From Hymenobacter gummosus (GTDB taxonomy: Bacteria; Bacteroidota; Bacteroidia; Cytophagales; Hymenobacteraceae), in contig NZ_RXOF01000002.1 in assembly GCF_003970915.1 (NCBI RefSeq), positions 496,001-560,000 on the forward strand: DNA of 64,000 nt, in the 5' to 3' direction. Position 1 is the stretch's first letter; the number at the start of each line of letters is the position of its first letter. A model generated the notes under the pieces. The model made no database searches. It was not told where the DNA came from and worked only from the letters and a program-made list of their open reading frames with translations. The translations under genes were made by a program, and so were the position numbers. Shown piece by piece: positions 31,369 to 40,499 of this stretch.

Positions 31369-34035
31369 ATGCCTTTACCCTTACGCTGGTTGCGGCCCGT
31401 GGCCGTCGTGTCCTGTTTGGCCGTCCTGCCGCCCGCCGCCGCGCGGGCCCAGACCACCGCGCCGTCCGCCCGCCCCGCCGCCGCGCCCGACACGGCCCGG
31501 CGCGCCCCCATCGGCCTGGGCGAGGTGGTGGTGACGGCCTCCCGGGTGGAAGAAAGCATCCTTCAGTCGCCGGTGACGGTGGAGAAGCTAGGGCCCCGGG
31601 CGTTGCGCCTGACACCGGCGCCCTCGTTTTTCGACGCCATCGAGGCCGTGAAGGGCGTGCAGGTTATTACGCCCAGCCTGGGCTTCAAGGTCATCAACGC
31701 CCGGGGCTTCACCAACACCACCAATGTGCGCTTCGCCCAGCTCGTCGACGGGGTGGACAACCAGGCCCCGCACATCGGCGGGCCGATTGGCAACGCGCTT
31801 GGACCAAATGATTTGGACATTCAGGCGGTGGAAATCTTGCCGGGCACTGCCGCCGCGCTCTACGGGCTGAATGCCATCAACGGGCTGGCCAACTTCACCA
31901 CCCGCAACCCCTTCGACTCGGAGGGGCTGAGCCTGCAGCAGAAGACCGGCGTGAACCACCTGGGCGGCGCCGGCCGCGGGGGCCGGCTGTTCTCCGAAAC
32001 CAGCCTGCGCTACGCCCGGCGGCTGGGCGCGAAGTGGGCGTTCAAGGTCAACGGCGGCTACACCCGCGGCTACGACTGGGTGGCCGACGACCCGACCGAC
32101 CTCTACGCCCAGGGCAACGCCTCGGCCGGGCTGCCCGGTGGGCCTACGAACCCGGCCTACGACCCGGTCAGCGGCTACGGCAACGAATCCTCCAACCGCA
32201 CCACCCTCACGCTGGGCGGCAAAAGCTACGCCGTGGCCCGCACCGGCTACCGGGAGGCGGAGGTGGTGGACTACCGCCTGCGCAACCTGCGGGCCGACGC
32301 CGCTCTGCACTTTCGCCCGCGTACCGGCGTGGAGCTGGCCTACACCTACCGCGTGGCCGGCCTCGACAACGTGTACCAACGCTCCAACCGCTTCCGCCTC
32401 GACGGCTATACCCTGCAGCAGCACGCGCTGGCCCTGACCACGCCGGTGCTGCAGGCCCGCGCCTACTTCACCCGCGAAAACACCGGCCGCAGCTACAACC
32501 TGCGCTCCGCCGCCGAAAACCTCGACCGCAGCTTCAAGCCCGACGCGCAGTGGTACCAGGACTACGCCGCGGCCTGGAACGCCGCCACCCAGGCCGGGCA
32601 GTCGGTGCCCGCGGCCCACGCCGCCGCCCGCACGGCCGCCGACGCCGGCCGCCTGCAGCCCGGCACGCCCGCGTTTGAGGCCCGGCTGCGGGAGCTGGCC
32701 GACATCAACAACTGGGACCAGGGTGCGGCCCTGCGCGTGCGCGCCGACCTGCTGCACGCCGAGACGCAGCTGGATGTGGCCCGGGCGCTACGCCAGCAGC
32801 TGTGGCCCGCGCTGCCCGGCGCTGTGGACCTGCGCGCCGGCCTCGACCACCGCAGCTACGTCATCCAGCCCGACGGCAATTACTTCATCAACCCCCGGCC
32901 GGGCCAGGACCAGTTCAGCCCGCTGGTGTACGGCAAGACCGGCGGCTTCGTGCAGGCTGGGGCGCGGCTCTGGCAGCAGCGCCTGCGCCTCACCGCCACC
33001 CTGCGCGCCGACAAGAACGACTACTTCCGCACCCGGTTCAATCCGCGCCTGACGGCGGTGCTGTCGCCCACGCCCCGGCACCACTTCCGGCTGAGCTACC
33101 AGAGCGGCTACCGCTTCCCCAGTCTGTTCGAGGGCTTTTCGAACGTGAACAGCGGGCAGGTCAAGCGCATCGGCGGGCTGCGGGTGATGTCGAGCGGGGT
33201 GTTCGAAAGCAGCTACCTGCGCAGCAGCATCGACCAGTTCAACGCCGCCGTCACGGCCGCCATCAACGCCGACGCCAGCGGGGCCTCGGCGGCCGAGAAG
33301 CGGCGCGTGGCCATCCTCAACAACCAAAGCCTGCTGCGCCCGAACCCCTACACTTACCTGCGGCCCGAGTTTATCCGCTCCCTGGAGCTGGGCTACAAGG
33401 CGGCCCTGCTGCCCGGCGGCCGCCTGCTCGTCGACGTGGACTTCTACTACAACCGCTACCGCGACTTCATTGCCCAGGTGGAAGCCTACGTGCCCCTGGA
33501 TGCTGCCGGCCAGCCCCTCGGCCCCGACGCGTCTATCAATACCGTGGCTACAGCCCTGAATGCCCGCGCCACCCAGGCCCGCTACCGCCTCTGGACCAAC
33601 TCCCAGAGCCAGGTGAGCAACTTCGGCGGCTCCGTGGGCCTGCGCTACGAGCTGCCCGCGGGCCTGCTGGCCGGGGCCAACGCCACCCACGCCCGCCTGC
33701 GCCGCACCGAGTCGGGCGACGGGCTGGAAGACGGCTTCAACACCCCGCGCTGGATCTACAACCTCAGCCTGGGCCACGATGAACTGCCCCACGGCCTGGG
33801 CTTCGGGCTGAACTACCGCTGGCAGCAGCGCTACTACTCCCAGACCTTCCTGGTGTCGGGCTACGTGCCCGCCTATCACACCCTCGACGCCCAGCTGAGC
33901 TACGCCGTGAAGCAGCCCGACCTGCGCCTGAAGCTCGGCGCCACCAACCTGCTCAACCGCTACTACGCGTCCTACCTCGGCGGCCCGAGCATCGGCGGCC
34001 TGTACTACCTTACGGTGACGTACGGGCTGAACTGA
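31369..34035 (+). CDS. TonB-dependent outer-membrane receptor
   Basis: An 888-residue TonB-dependent receptor. A signal peptide (about 1-28, ending ARAQ) is followed by a TonB-box-like start (GLGEVVVTASRVEES), the plug (about 60-185; VQVITPSLGFKVINARGFTNTTNVRF, VDGVDNQAPHIG, EILPGTAAALYGLNAINGLANFTTRNP) and a 22-strand-type barrel ending in YYLTVTYGLN with an aromatic-poor final strand. It has no carboxypeptidase-like domain, unlike the two receptors on the other strand, and thus looks like a metallophore or ion receptor. The ModE-type regulator upstream makes molybdate, tungstate or a chelated form a plausible cargo, but no modABC genes are near. Confidence 0.88.
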   Translation: MPLPLRWLRPVAVVSCLAVLPPAAARAQTTAPSARPAAAPDTARRAPIGLGEVVVTASRVEESILQSPVTVEKLGPRALRLTPAPSFFDAIEAVKGVQVITPSLGFKVINARGFTNTTNVRFAQLVDGVDNQAPHIGGPIGNALGPNDLDIQAVEILPGTAAALYGLNAINGLANFTTRNPFDSEGLSLQQKTGVNHLGGAGRGGRLFSETSLRYARRLGAKWAFKVNGGYTRGYDWVADDPTDLYAQGNASAGLPGGPTNPAYDPVSGYGNESSNRTTLTLGGKSYAVARTGYREAEVVDYRLRNLRADAALHFRPRTGVELAYTYRVAGLDNVYQRSNRFRLDGYTLQQHALALTTPVLQARAYFTRENTGRSYNLRSAAENLDRSFKPDAQWYQDYAAAWNAATQAGQSVPAAHAAARTAADAGRLQPGTPAFEARLRELADINNWDQGAALRVRADLLHAETQLDVARALRQQLWPALPGAVDLRAGLDHRSYVIQPDGNYFINPRPGQDQFSPLVYGKTGGFVQAGARLWQQRLRLTATLRADKNDYFRTRFNPRLTAVLSPTPRHHFRLSYQSGYRFPSLFEGFSNVNSGQVKRIGGLRVMSSGVFESSYLRSSIDQFNAAVTAAINADASGASAAEKRRVAILNNQSLLRPNPYTYLRPEFIRSLELGYKAALLPGGRLLVDVDFYYNRYRDFIAQVEAYVPLDAAGQPLGPDASINTVATALNARATQARYRLWTNSQSQVSNFGGSVGLRYELPAGLLAGANATHARLRRTESGDGLEDGFNTPRWIYNLSLGHDELPHGLGFGLNYRWQQRYYSQTFLVSGYVPAYHTLDAQLSYAVKQPDLRLKLGATNLLNRYYASYLGGPSIGGLYYLTVTYGLN

Positions 34036-34042
34036 TAAAGCA

Positions 34043-34558
34043 ATGCGCTACTGCTGCGGACTGGTAATACTGGGTGTAATAGCGGCCTGCCGCGCCGAAA
34101 AGCCCGCGTTGACTGCCCCGGTAACCACCGAAGCCGCGCCGCCGCCCGACCAGGACACCGTAGCCATCCTGTCCTACGACAAGACCAACGAGTACTTCTA
34201 CTGGGACGACCGGAAGGCGCGGTTTGGCGACGCCACCCACCTTGAGCTGACACCCCGGGATTTGGCCCTGGTCGATTCGCTGCTGCGGCAGAGCGTGGCG
34301 GCCTGGAACGCCTATCAGCGGCAGCACGGCTACACCGGCCCGCCGCTGAACCCGAACGGTTACAAGCGGCAGCTGCTGGCCGTCGTCACCCCGGCGGGGG
34401 AGAAGCTCGTCTGGGTGAACTGGCTGTGCGAAGCGTCCGACACGCGTTGGAAGCAGACCGTCATCCAGGTGTCGGACGGTGGCGACTGTTACTTTAACGT
34501 GCAGCTGAACCTAAGCCGGCGGAGCTGGGAGGAAGTCAGCGTGAACAGCAGCGCATAG
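34043..34558 (+). CDS. lipoprotein, 171 aa
   Basis: A 171-residue lipoprotein: MRYCCGLVILGVIAACRAEK gives a lipobox with Cys16. The mature part has a Pro-rich start, then a compact domain with TNEYFYWDDRKARFGDA, LTPRDLALVDSLLRQ and VWVNWLCEASDTRWKQTVIQVSDGGDCYFN (two Cys, possible disulphide). No family recognised. The ATG is eight bases after the receptor's stop, so it is translated from the same mRNA and may assist the receptor in the periplasm. A terminator hairpin follows at 34581. Confidence 0.72.
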   Translation: MRYCCGLVILGVIAACRAEKPALTAPVTTEAAPPPDQDTVAILSYDKTNEYFYWDDRKARFGDATHLELTPRDLALVDSLLRQSVAAWNAYQRQHGYTGPPLNPNGYKRQLLAVVTPAGEKLVWVNWLCEASDTRWKQTVIQVSDGGDCYFNVQLNLSRRSWEEVSVNSSA

Positions 34559-34580
34559 GTTACGCTGCCCGTGGCAACGG

Positions 34581-34626
34581 AAAAGCCGGCCCCCGACGGC
34601 AATAAGCGCGTCAGTGGCCGGCTTTT
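34581..34626 (+). terminator. terminator of the receptor-lipoprotein operon
   Basis: AAAAGCCGGCC pairs with GGCCGGCTTTT around a loop of about 24 bases, ending in TTTTCG. Confidence 0.75.
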
Positions 34627-34667
34627 CGCAGGGCCCGTCGAAGCCGGGCTACCGGACTGGTGTATGC

Positions 34668-34733
34668 TTCTCACTTCACTCACCAAATGGTCGTTGCGTC
34701 GGGGGTAGGTGCGGGTTTCTCACTTCACTCACC
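34668..34733. repeat. 17-bp direct repeat
   Basis: TTCTCACTTCACTCACC occurs at 34668-34684 and at 34717-34733, in the gap between two convergent genes. No function evident. Confidence 0.6.
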
Positions 34734-34797
34734 GTACTCGGGGCGCATTGCCGGTAGCCTGGCCTCGACGGGCCGTGGGGCTGCTAGGGGCGGGCGG

Positions 34798-37350
34798 CTA
34801 GCCGTTGCTGCCGCCGCCCTGCTTCTGGTCGTCGTTCTGGATGCTCTTCTTGGGGCGGCTCGGGCCGTTGTCCATTTTGCCGAAGCGGTAGAAGAAGCTC
34901 ACGCGGATCTGCCGGTTGTAGAAGTACGAGTTGTTCTCGTAGTCGAAGCGCGGCGAGGTCAGCTCGTTGCGGAAGGCCAGCTTGCCGTTGAAGGGGTTGA
35001 TGACCGACACCACGATGTTGGCTTTCTTATCCCAGAACTCCTTTTTAGCCCCCAGGCTGTAGACGCGGTAGCCCGAGGCGCGGCCCTGCAAGGTCACCTG
35101 CCGGGAGTTGAAGTAGCCGAAGAACTGCGCGCTCCAGCCTTTCTCGAACTGCCAGCCCGAGTTCAGGTTCAGGTTGAACATCGTCCCGCCGTTCGACAGG
35201 CCCAGCGCCGGGCTGCTCACCTGCCGCCAGTACACGTTCACGTTGCCGCTGATGTTCCACTTGGGCGTGAGCTTGGTGGAGCCGAAGGCGGAGAGGCCGT
35301 AGTTCGAGTTCCGGGCCAGGTTGCGGTAGGTCGTGTACAGGATGCGCGTCGTGTCGGGCGTGGCCAGCAGCTCCGAGCCGGGCACCAGCCGGGCCACGCT
35401 CTCGATGGCGTTGTTGGTCTGCCGCCAGTAGCCCGAAAACGTCACCGAGCTTTTCTTGATGAAGGTCACGTAGCTCAGCTCGTAGGCATCGGTCAGCTCC
35501 GCGTCCAGGTTCGGGTTGCCCGACGAGACGTTGCGCCGGTCGGCCGAGTTGATGTAGGGGTTCAGAAACCAGATGCCCGGCCGCTGAATGCGCCGCGAGT
35601 AGCTGGCCTTCAGCGTGTGGTCGGGCGTGATGGTCCAGGAGGCCTGCAGGTTGGGCGCCAGGTTGGTGTAGGCGGTGCGCAGCTGCGTGCCGGTGCTGCG
35701 GAACTCGCCCACGATGCGCGTGTGCTCCAGGCGGGTGCCGCCCTTGAAGTTCCACTTCTTGCCCAGCGCGAAGCCGTAGGAAGCGTAGCCGGCGTACACG
35801 TCCTGGTCGTAGCCGAATTCGTTGGAGCGCAGCGGCACCGGCCGGTAGCCCCGCCCGTCCAGCACGGTGTCGGCCTCCACGCGGTAGTCGCTGTCGACGT
35901 GGCGCAGGATGGTTTTCAGGCCCGTTTCCAGCGTCTGGGTGCTGTCGAGGGGCTGCACGTAGTCGGCCTGCAGGGTGATTTCGCGGTTGCGGTTGTCGTT
36001 GCGGGCCTGCTCGCGGTAGTCCAGGAACTCGGCCCGCGTCTGGTCGAGCTGGTAGCGCTGCCGCCCCACGTTCAGGCTGTAGAGGCCCAGCAAACTCAGC
36101 TCCTGCCGGGGCTTGGTGAACTGCTTGGTGTAGCCCAGGTTCACGTCCACGTTGCCATTATGGTCGCGCGTGTCGATGGCGCGGTCGTAGTCGTCGATGA
36201 GCAGCGGCGTGCCGTCGTCGGTGCGAAACAGGCGGTAGTCGGTGGCCTGCGTGCGGTCGTTCACGAAGCCGCGGTAGTTGCCCTGCACCCCGAAGCTGAG
36301 CACGTCCTTGGGCGTCAGGTCGTAGTCGAGGCCCAGCTGCCCCCAGGTGCCCCAGCCCATATTGGTGAAGCGCCCGGACTGGTCCAGCTGGCTCTGGGTG
36401 TTGTCGGAGAGGTAGTCGGTGCGGCGCGTCACGTTGCGGGCCAGGTTATAGAACGGGTTCACGCCCAGGCCGCTGCTAAGGCCCAGCTTGCCGCGGCGCC
36501 GGTTCAGGTTGCCCCCGATGTAGGCGTTGCGGTTGCTGATGCCGACGTTGGTGTTGCCGTTCAGGCCCTCCAGGTTGTTCTTTTTCAGAATGATGTTCAC
36601 CACGCCCGCCGTGCCTTCGGCGTCGTACTTGGCTGAAGGGCTGGTAATGACTTCCACCGACTTAATCTGGTCGGCCGGAATCTGCTTGAGCGCCTCGGCC
36701 AGGTTGGTGGCCAGCAGAGTGGAGGGCTTGCCGTTGATGAGCACCCGGATGTTCGAGGAGCCGCGCAGCTGCAGGTTGCCCTCCAGGTCCACGGTCAGCA
36801 GCGGGGCCTTCTGCAGCACGTCGGCCGCGGTGCCGCCCGAGTTGGTCAGGTCCTTTTCGGCGTTGTAGACGAGGCGGTCCACCTTGCTTTCCACCAGCTC
36901 CCGCTCCCCGGTCACCTTCACCTCGCCCAGCTGGGTGGTGGCCGCGGCCAGCAGCACCGGCGGCAGCTGCACCGCGGGCTGGGCGGCCGTCACCGTCACC
37001 GCCACCCGCTGCGGCTGGTAGCCCACGAAGCTCACCGCCAGCGTGTACTCGCCCACCGGCACATTGGCCAGCACAAACTCACCTTTCTCGTCGCAGGCGC
37101 CGGCCAGCACGGCTTTTTCCGAGCCGGCCGCCAGCAGGGCCACCGTGGCAAACTCCACCGCCTGCTTGCTGGCCGCGTTCTGCACCACGCCCGTGATGCG
37201 GCCCGCCGCCTTGGCCGTAGCCGCGCCCGGGGCCGCCGTGGTCTGCGCCGCCAAGGGGGCCGCGGCCGTCAGCAGCAGGCCCAGGGCCAGGCCCGCGCGG
37301 CGGCCCGTCGCGGGCGCCGAAAGCCGGAGAAAGGTAGTCGGTGTTGTCAT
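34798..37350 (-). CDS. TonB-dependent outer-membrane barrel protein with carboxypeptidase-like domain (1)
   Basis: An 850-residue protein of the outer-membrane beta-barrel family common in Bacteroidota. Order: signal peptide (about 1-35), carboxypeptidase-regulatory-like domain (about 50-135; GRITGVVQNAASKQAVEFAT, GEYTLAVSFVGYQ), plug (about 145-255; LQKAPLLTVDLEGNLQLRG, IRVLINGKPSTLL, KSVEVITSPSAKYDAEGTAG) and a barrel (about 270-850) that ends in a polar Gly/Asn tail. The cargo is unknown. Two TACGAA-N4-TTCGTA sites lie 22 and 195 bases upstream of the start, and the same site occurs twice before the next receptor gene, so the two are probably coregulated. Confidence 0.88.
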   Translation of the reverse strand: MTTPTTFLRLSAPATGRRAGLALGLLLTAAAPLAAQTTAAPGAATAKAAGRITGVVQNAASKQAVEFATVALLAAGSEKAVLAGACDEKGEFVLANVPVGEYTLAVSFVGYQPQRVAVTVTAAQPAVQLPPVLLAAATTQLGEVKVTGERELVESKVDRLVYNAEKDLTNSGGTAADVLQKAPLLTVDLEGNLQLRGSSNIRVLINGKPSTLLATNLAEALKQIPADQIKSVEVITSPSAKYDAEGTAGVVNIILKKNNLEGLNGNTNVGISNRNAYIGGNLNRRRGKLGLSSGLGVNPFYNLARNVTRRTDYLSDNTQSQLDQSGRFTNMGWGTWGQLGLDYDLTPKDVLSFGVQGNYRGFVNDRTQATDYRLFRTDDGTPLLIDDYDRAIDTRDHNGNVDVNLGYTKQFTKPRQELSLLGLYSLNVGRQRYQLDQTRAEFLDYREQARNDNRNREITLQADYVQPLDSTQTLETGLKTILRHVDSDYRVEADTVLDGRGYRPVPLRSNEFGYDQDVYAGYASYGFALGKKWNFKGGTRLEHTRIVGEFRSTGTQLRTAYTNLAPNLQASWTITPDHTLKASYSRRIQRPGIWFLNPYINSADRRNVSSGNPNLDAELTDAYELSYVTFIKKSSVTFSGYWRQTNNAIESVARLVPGSELLATPDTTRILYTTYRNLARNSNYGLSAFGSTKLTPKWNISGNVNVYWRQVSSPALGLSNGGTMFNLNLNSGWQFEKGWSAQFFGYFNSRQVTLQGRASGYRVYSLGAKKEFWDKKANIVVSVINPFNGKLAFRNELTSPRFDYENNSYFYNRQIRVSFFYRFGKMDNGPSRPKKSIQNDDQKQGGGSNG

Positions 37351-37371
37351 CGCTGGTCGGGGTGACGGTGG

Positions 37372-37387
37372 TACGAATGTTTTCGTA
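37372..37387. promoter_or_regulatory. operator TACGAA-N4-TTCGTA, site near receptor 1
   Basis: Perfect dyad TACGAATGTTTTCGTA, 22 bases upstream of the ATG at 37350; a bound protein would block the start region. Confidence 0.72.
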
Positions 37388-37544
37388 TAATCTGGTCGGC
37401 AACTCGCGCATGGTCACTGACCGAGGGCGAAAAGGTTACCGGAAAGGGCGGGGAGAATTTGCGCGGCGCGGACTGGGGCGGGACGGCGCCGCGGGCCGAA
37501 TTCAGCACAAAGACCAGTAAGCATCAGCCCCGTTGCATATTATC

Positions 37545-37560
37545 AACGAATATTTTCGTA
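37545..37560. promoter_or_regulatory. operator TACGAA-N4-TTCGTA, distal site of receptor 1
   Basis: AACGAATATTTTCGTA, one mismatch from the dyad, in AT-rich DNA. This and the site at 37372, with the repeat at 37632, are what the 506-base gap between the two receptor genes contains. Confidence 0.6.
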
Positions 37561-37631
37561 TATAGCTTAATCTATTGATTTGTAGTAAGTAAAAATTTTG
37601 TCCGGCAGAAGTCGTTGGGCTTCCCGAACGA

Positions 37632-37705
37632 TGTAGCGCGGGCTTCAGCCCGCGTACGCCAGGTCGGTGTCGTTCAAGCGTACGCGGGCTGAAGCCCGCG
37701 CTACA
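37632..37705. repeat. GCGGGCTTCAGCCCGC inverted-repeat element
   Basis: Two 28-bp arms (37632-37659, 37678-37705) pair perfectly; each arm contains the inner palindrome GCGGGCTTCAGCCCGC, so the element can fold as one long stem or two small ones. It is the best-conserved member of its family in the window. Confidence 0.88.
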
Positions 37706-37856
37706 TTCCAGCGGCGCCGTTCTTGAAAACGCTATAGTTGGCTAATGACTTCCTGCGCAGGAAACTGCTATAGAACTCGAAAAAGCAGGAGGTGAGGCCG
37801 CATCCCGCGTAGCCTCACCTCCGGTTTTGACGGCCACCATGCACGCGGAGCCGGCC

Positions 37857-40328
37857 TTAGTTGCCGCCGGCCCGGCGCTTCTCATCCTCGGCCCCGCCGC
37901 CGCGACGCTTGCTCTGCGCCACCTTGTCGTTGCCGAAGCGGTAGCTCAGCGACAGCGTCACCACCCGCGACTCGTAACGCTGGAAAAACCGCTCCCCGTA
38001 GTTGTCGAAGGCCACCGTCGAGCGGGTTTTGTTGGTGAAGAAGATGTCCGTGGCGTTCAGCTTCACCGTGGCTTTGTTGTGCCACAGCGCCTTCTGCACG
38101 CCCACCGACACCTGCCCCTGCCCGCGCCCCACGAAGTAGGCGTAACGGTTGGGCGAGTCGTAGTTGGCGTTGAGGTCGGCCTTCCAGTCGTGGCCCAGCA
38201 CGAAGGTGCTGTTGGCGCTGAGGTTAAAGGCCGGGCGGCCGGCGTTCAGCTGGGTGCCGGCCAGGTTGCCCACGAAGCGGCTGTAGTAGGCCACCCCGTT
38301 CAGGTACACGTTCCACCACTTGGCTATTTCCACCGGCGCGGTCAGGGTCAGGGCGTAGTTGTACTGCCGGTCCAGGTTATCCGTGGTCGATACCACCGCC
38401 TGCCCGCCCTCCGGCGCCGGCTGCACCGTGCCCACGATGGGGTTGGTGGTAATGGCGTAGCTCAGCCCCACGCTGTACTTCTGGCGGAAGGTGTGGGTCA
38501 GCTCAAAGTTGTAGCTGGTCTGCGGCAGCAAATCCTGGTTGCCCGCCCCGTAGGTGGTCGGGTTGATGTAGCTGCGGAAGGGGTTCAGCTGCCCGTAGGA
38601 GGGCCGGTCGATGCGGCGGCTCAGCGACAGGCTCGTCTCGTTTTTGTCCGAAAAGCTGTGCTTTACAGCGGCCGAGGGAAACAGCTGGAAGTAGTGCCGG
38701 TCGAAGCGGCCCGAGTCGGCCTCGGGCCGGCCGATGGCGTTGGTCTGCTCCCCGCGCAGGCCGGCCTGCAGCGTCCACTGCGGCAGGGTTTTGCTCACGC
38801 TCACGTAGCCGGCAATGATGTTTTCGTCGTAGCGGAAGCGGTTGGAGCGGTCCGGGTCGCGCACCAGCTCGTCGATGGCGCCGGTGCGGACCGGCTTCAT
38901 AAACAGCAGGTCGTTGTCCGACAGCACCCAGCTGACTTTGCTGCCCGCCTCCAGCCGGGCGGTCTTGCTCAGCGGCCGGGTGTAGTCGGCCTTCACCGAC
39001 TGGATGGTGAGGTCGTTGCGCTGGTCGCTGGTGAGGCGGTCCAGCAGTTCGGCCGGCCGGGTGTAGCGCGTGTCGAGCAGCTGGCCGCGGCGCGAATCGT
39101 AGCGGGCGTAGTCGGCGTCGGCCGTCAGCTCGTGCTGGCCCAGGGAGTCCTGGAAGGTGTGGCGGAAGTTGGCGTTGAGCGCGTAGTTGGGCAAATCCCC
39201 GTCGCGCAGGTTCACCGACTGGTACCGCTCCGTCAGGCGCCCGTCGGCCGCGTACGATTCCACGTCGTTGCGGCCCCGGCTGTCGGTTTTCAGGGCCAGG
39301 CCGTTGGCCACCACGCCCAGCACGGTACGCTCCGAGAGGTTGTAGTCGAGGCCGGCTTTCCAGGCGTGGGAGCGGCCGTGGCCGACGCCCTCGTTGTCGA
39401 GAAACGAGCGGCTGTCCAGGATTTTCTGCCCGCCCTCGGAGCGGTAAAACTCCCGGTTGATGGTCAGCGCGTTCCAGTTGCGGCGGTCGGCAAAGGTGTA
39501 GTTGCCGAACACGTTCAGGTTTTTGCGGCGGTGGTTCAGCGTCAGGCCCGTCGTGAGCTTGCCGTAGCGCCCGTAGCCGTAGCTGATGTTGTAGGAGCCG
39601 TTGGTGCCCAGCTTCTGGTCCTTTTTCAGATTGATGGCAATGATGCCGGCCCCGCCCTGGGCGTCGTACTTGGCCGGCGGGTTGGTTATCAGCTCGATGT
39701 TCTTCACCTGGTCGGCGGGCAGGGCGCGCAGGTAGTCGGCCAGCTCCGTGCCGGTCATGGGCTGCCGCTTGCCGTCGATGAGCACCAGCAGGCCCTGCCG
39801 GCCGCGCAAAGCCAGGTTGTCGTTGCCGTCCACCGTCACGCCCGGCGAGCGGCGCAGCACGTCCAGGGAGGTGTTGCCGGCCGAAAGCGGGGAGTTTTCC
39901 ACGTTCACCACGGTGCGGTCGGCCAGGCGCTCAAACTGCGGTTTCTGGCCCACCACCTGCACCTCCTTGAGCTGGGTGGCTTGGCTGGCCGTCAGCGTCA
40001 GGGCCGGCAGCGTCACCCGCTCGGCGCCCAGCTCAAAGGCCCGCGACCATTGCCGCTCAAAGCCCACCTGCGAAGCCGACACCAGGTACTGCCCGCCGGT
40101 CGCCTGCTCAAACTGAAACTGCCCCTTCTCGTCGCTGAACTCGGTCTTAACGACGGTGGAGTCCTTGGCGCGGTGCAGGGTCACGGTGGCGTAGTCGACG
40201 GGGGCGCCGGCGGCGGTGCGCACCGCCCCGCCCACGGCAGTCGGGGCCTGGGCAAAAACGGCTGGCGTCAGCCCCAGGCCCGAGAGCAGGAGCAGAGCGG
40301 TGCGCGGCAGGGAGTAAGAAGTTTTCAT
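37857..40328 (-). CDS. TonB-dependent outer-membrane barrel protein with carboxypeptidase-like domain (2)
   Basis: An 823-residue paralogue of receptor 1 with the same order: signal peptide (MKTSYSLPRTALLLLSGLGL, cleavage after VFAQ), carboxypeptidase-like domain (about 32-115), plug (about 125-235; LRRSPGVTVDGNDNLALRGR, LLVLIDGKRQPMTG, NIELITNPPAKYDAQGGAG) and barrel ending in VVTLSLSYRFG plus a basic tail. The frame is open 54 codons upstream, but that part covers the operator region. Two TACGAA-N4-TTCGTA sites lie 81-119 bases upstream, after the MarR gene. It is likely an importer for a small ligand or peptide under the control of that regulator. Confidence 0.88.
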   Translation of the reverse strand: MKTSYSLPRTALLLLSGLGLTPAVFAQAPTAVGGAVRTAAGAPVDYATVTLHRAKDSTVVKTEFSDEKGQFQFEQATGGQYLVSASQVGFERQWSRAFELGAERVTLPALTLTASQATQLKEVQVVGQKPQFERLADRTVVNVENSPLSAGNTSLDVLRRSPGVTVDGNDNLALRGRQGLLVLIDGKRQPMTGTELADYLRALPADQVKNIELITNPPAKYDAQGGAGIIAINLKKDQKLGTNGSYNISYGYGRYGKLTTGLTLNHRRKNLNVFGNYTFADRRNWNALTINREFYRSEGGQKILDSRSFLDNEGVGHGRSHAWKAGLDYNLSERTVLGVVANGLALKTDSRGRNDVESYAADGRLTERYQSVNLRDGDLPNYALNANFRHTFQDSLGQHELTADADYARYDSRRGQLLDTRYTRPAELLDRLTSDQRNDLTIQSVKADYTRPLSKTARLEAGSKVSWVLSDNDLLFMKPVRTGAIDELVRDPDRSNRFRYDENIIAGYVSVSKTLPQWTLQAGLRGEQTNAIGRPEADSGRFDRHYFQLFPSAAVKHSFSDKNETSLSLSRRIDRPSYGQLNPFRSYINPTTYGAGNQDLLPQTSYNFELTHTFRQKYSVGLSYAITTNPIVGTVQPAPEGGQAVVSTTDNLDRQYNYALTLTAPVEIAKWWNVYLNGVAYYSRFVGNLAGTQLNAGRPAFNLSANSTFVLGHDWKADLNANYDSPNRYAYFVGRGQGQVSVGVQKALWHNKATVKLNATDIFFTNKTRSTVAFDNYGERFFQRYESRVVTLSLSYRFGNDKVAQSKRRGGGAEDEKRRAGGN

Positions 40329-40408
40329 AGCTGAGAAAGGCTGGAACAAGGGCAGGGAGAAAAGCAGGGGCTGGGCCAGCGGCCGGCCGCGCAGGGTGAA
40401 TGTTGTCT

Positions 40409-40424
40409 TACGAACAAATTCGTA
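40409..40424. promoter_or_regulatory. operator TACGAA-N4-TTCGTA, receptor 2 site A
   Basis: Perfect dyad TACGAACAAATTCGTA. Its start is 23 bases from the start of site B, about two helical turns, so two dimers can bind on the same face. Confidence 0.72.
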
Positions 40425-40431
40425 GTAAACG

Positions 40432-40447
40432 TACGAACGTTTTCGTA
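40432..40447. promoter_or_regulatory. operator TACGAA-N4-TTCGTA, receptor 2 site B
   Basis: Perfect dyad TACGAACGTTTTCGTA between the MarR gene and receptor 2. Confidence 0.72.
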
Positions 40448-40499
40448 TTTTCAAAAGGTCAGGTTGAAAAAGCGCGTGGCGGCGCGCCACGGGGGGAAA

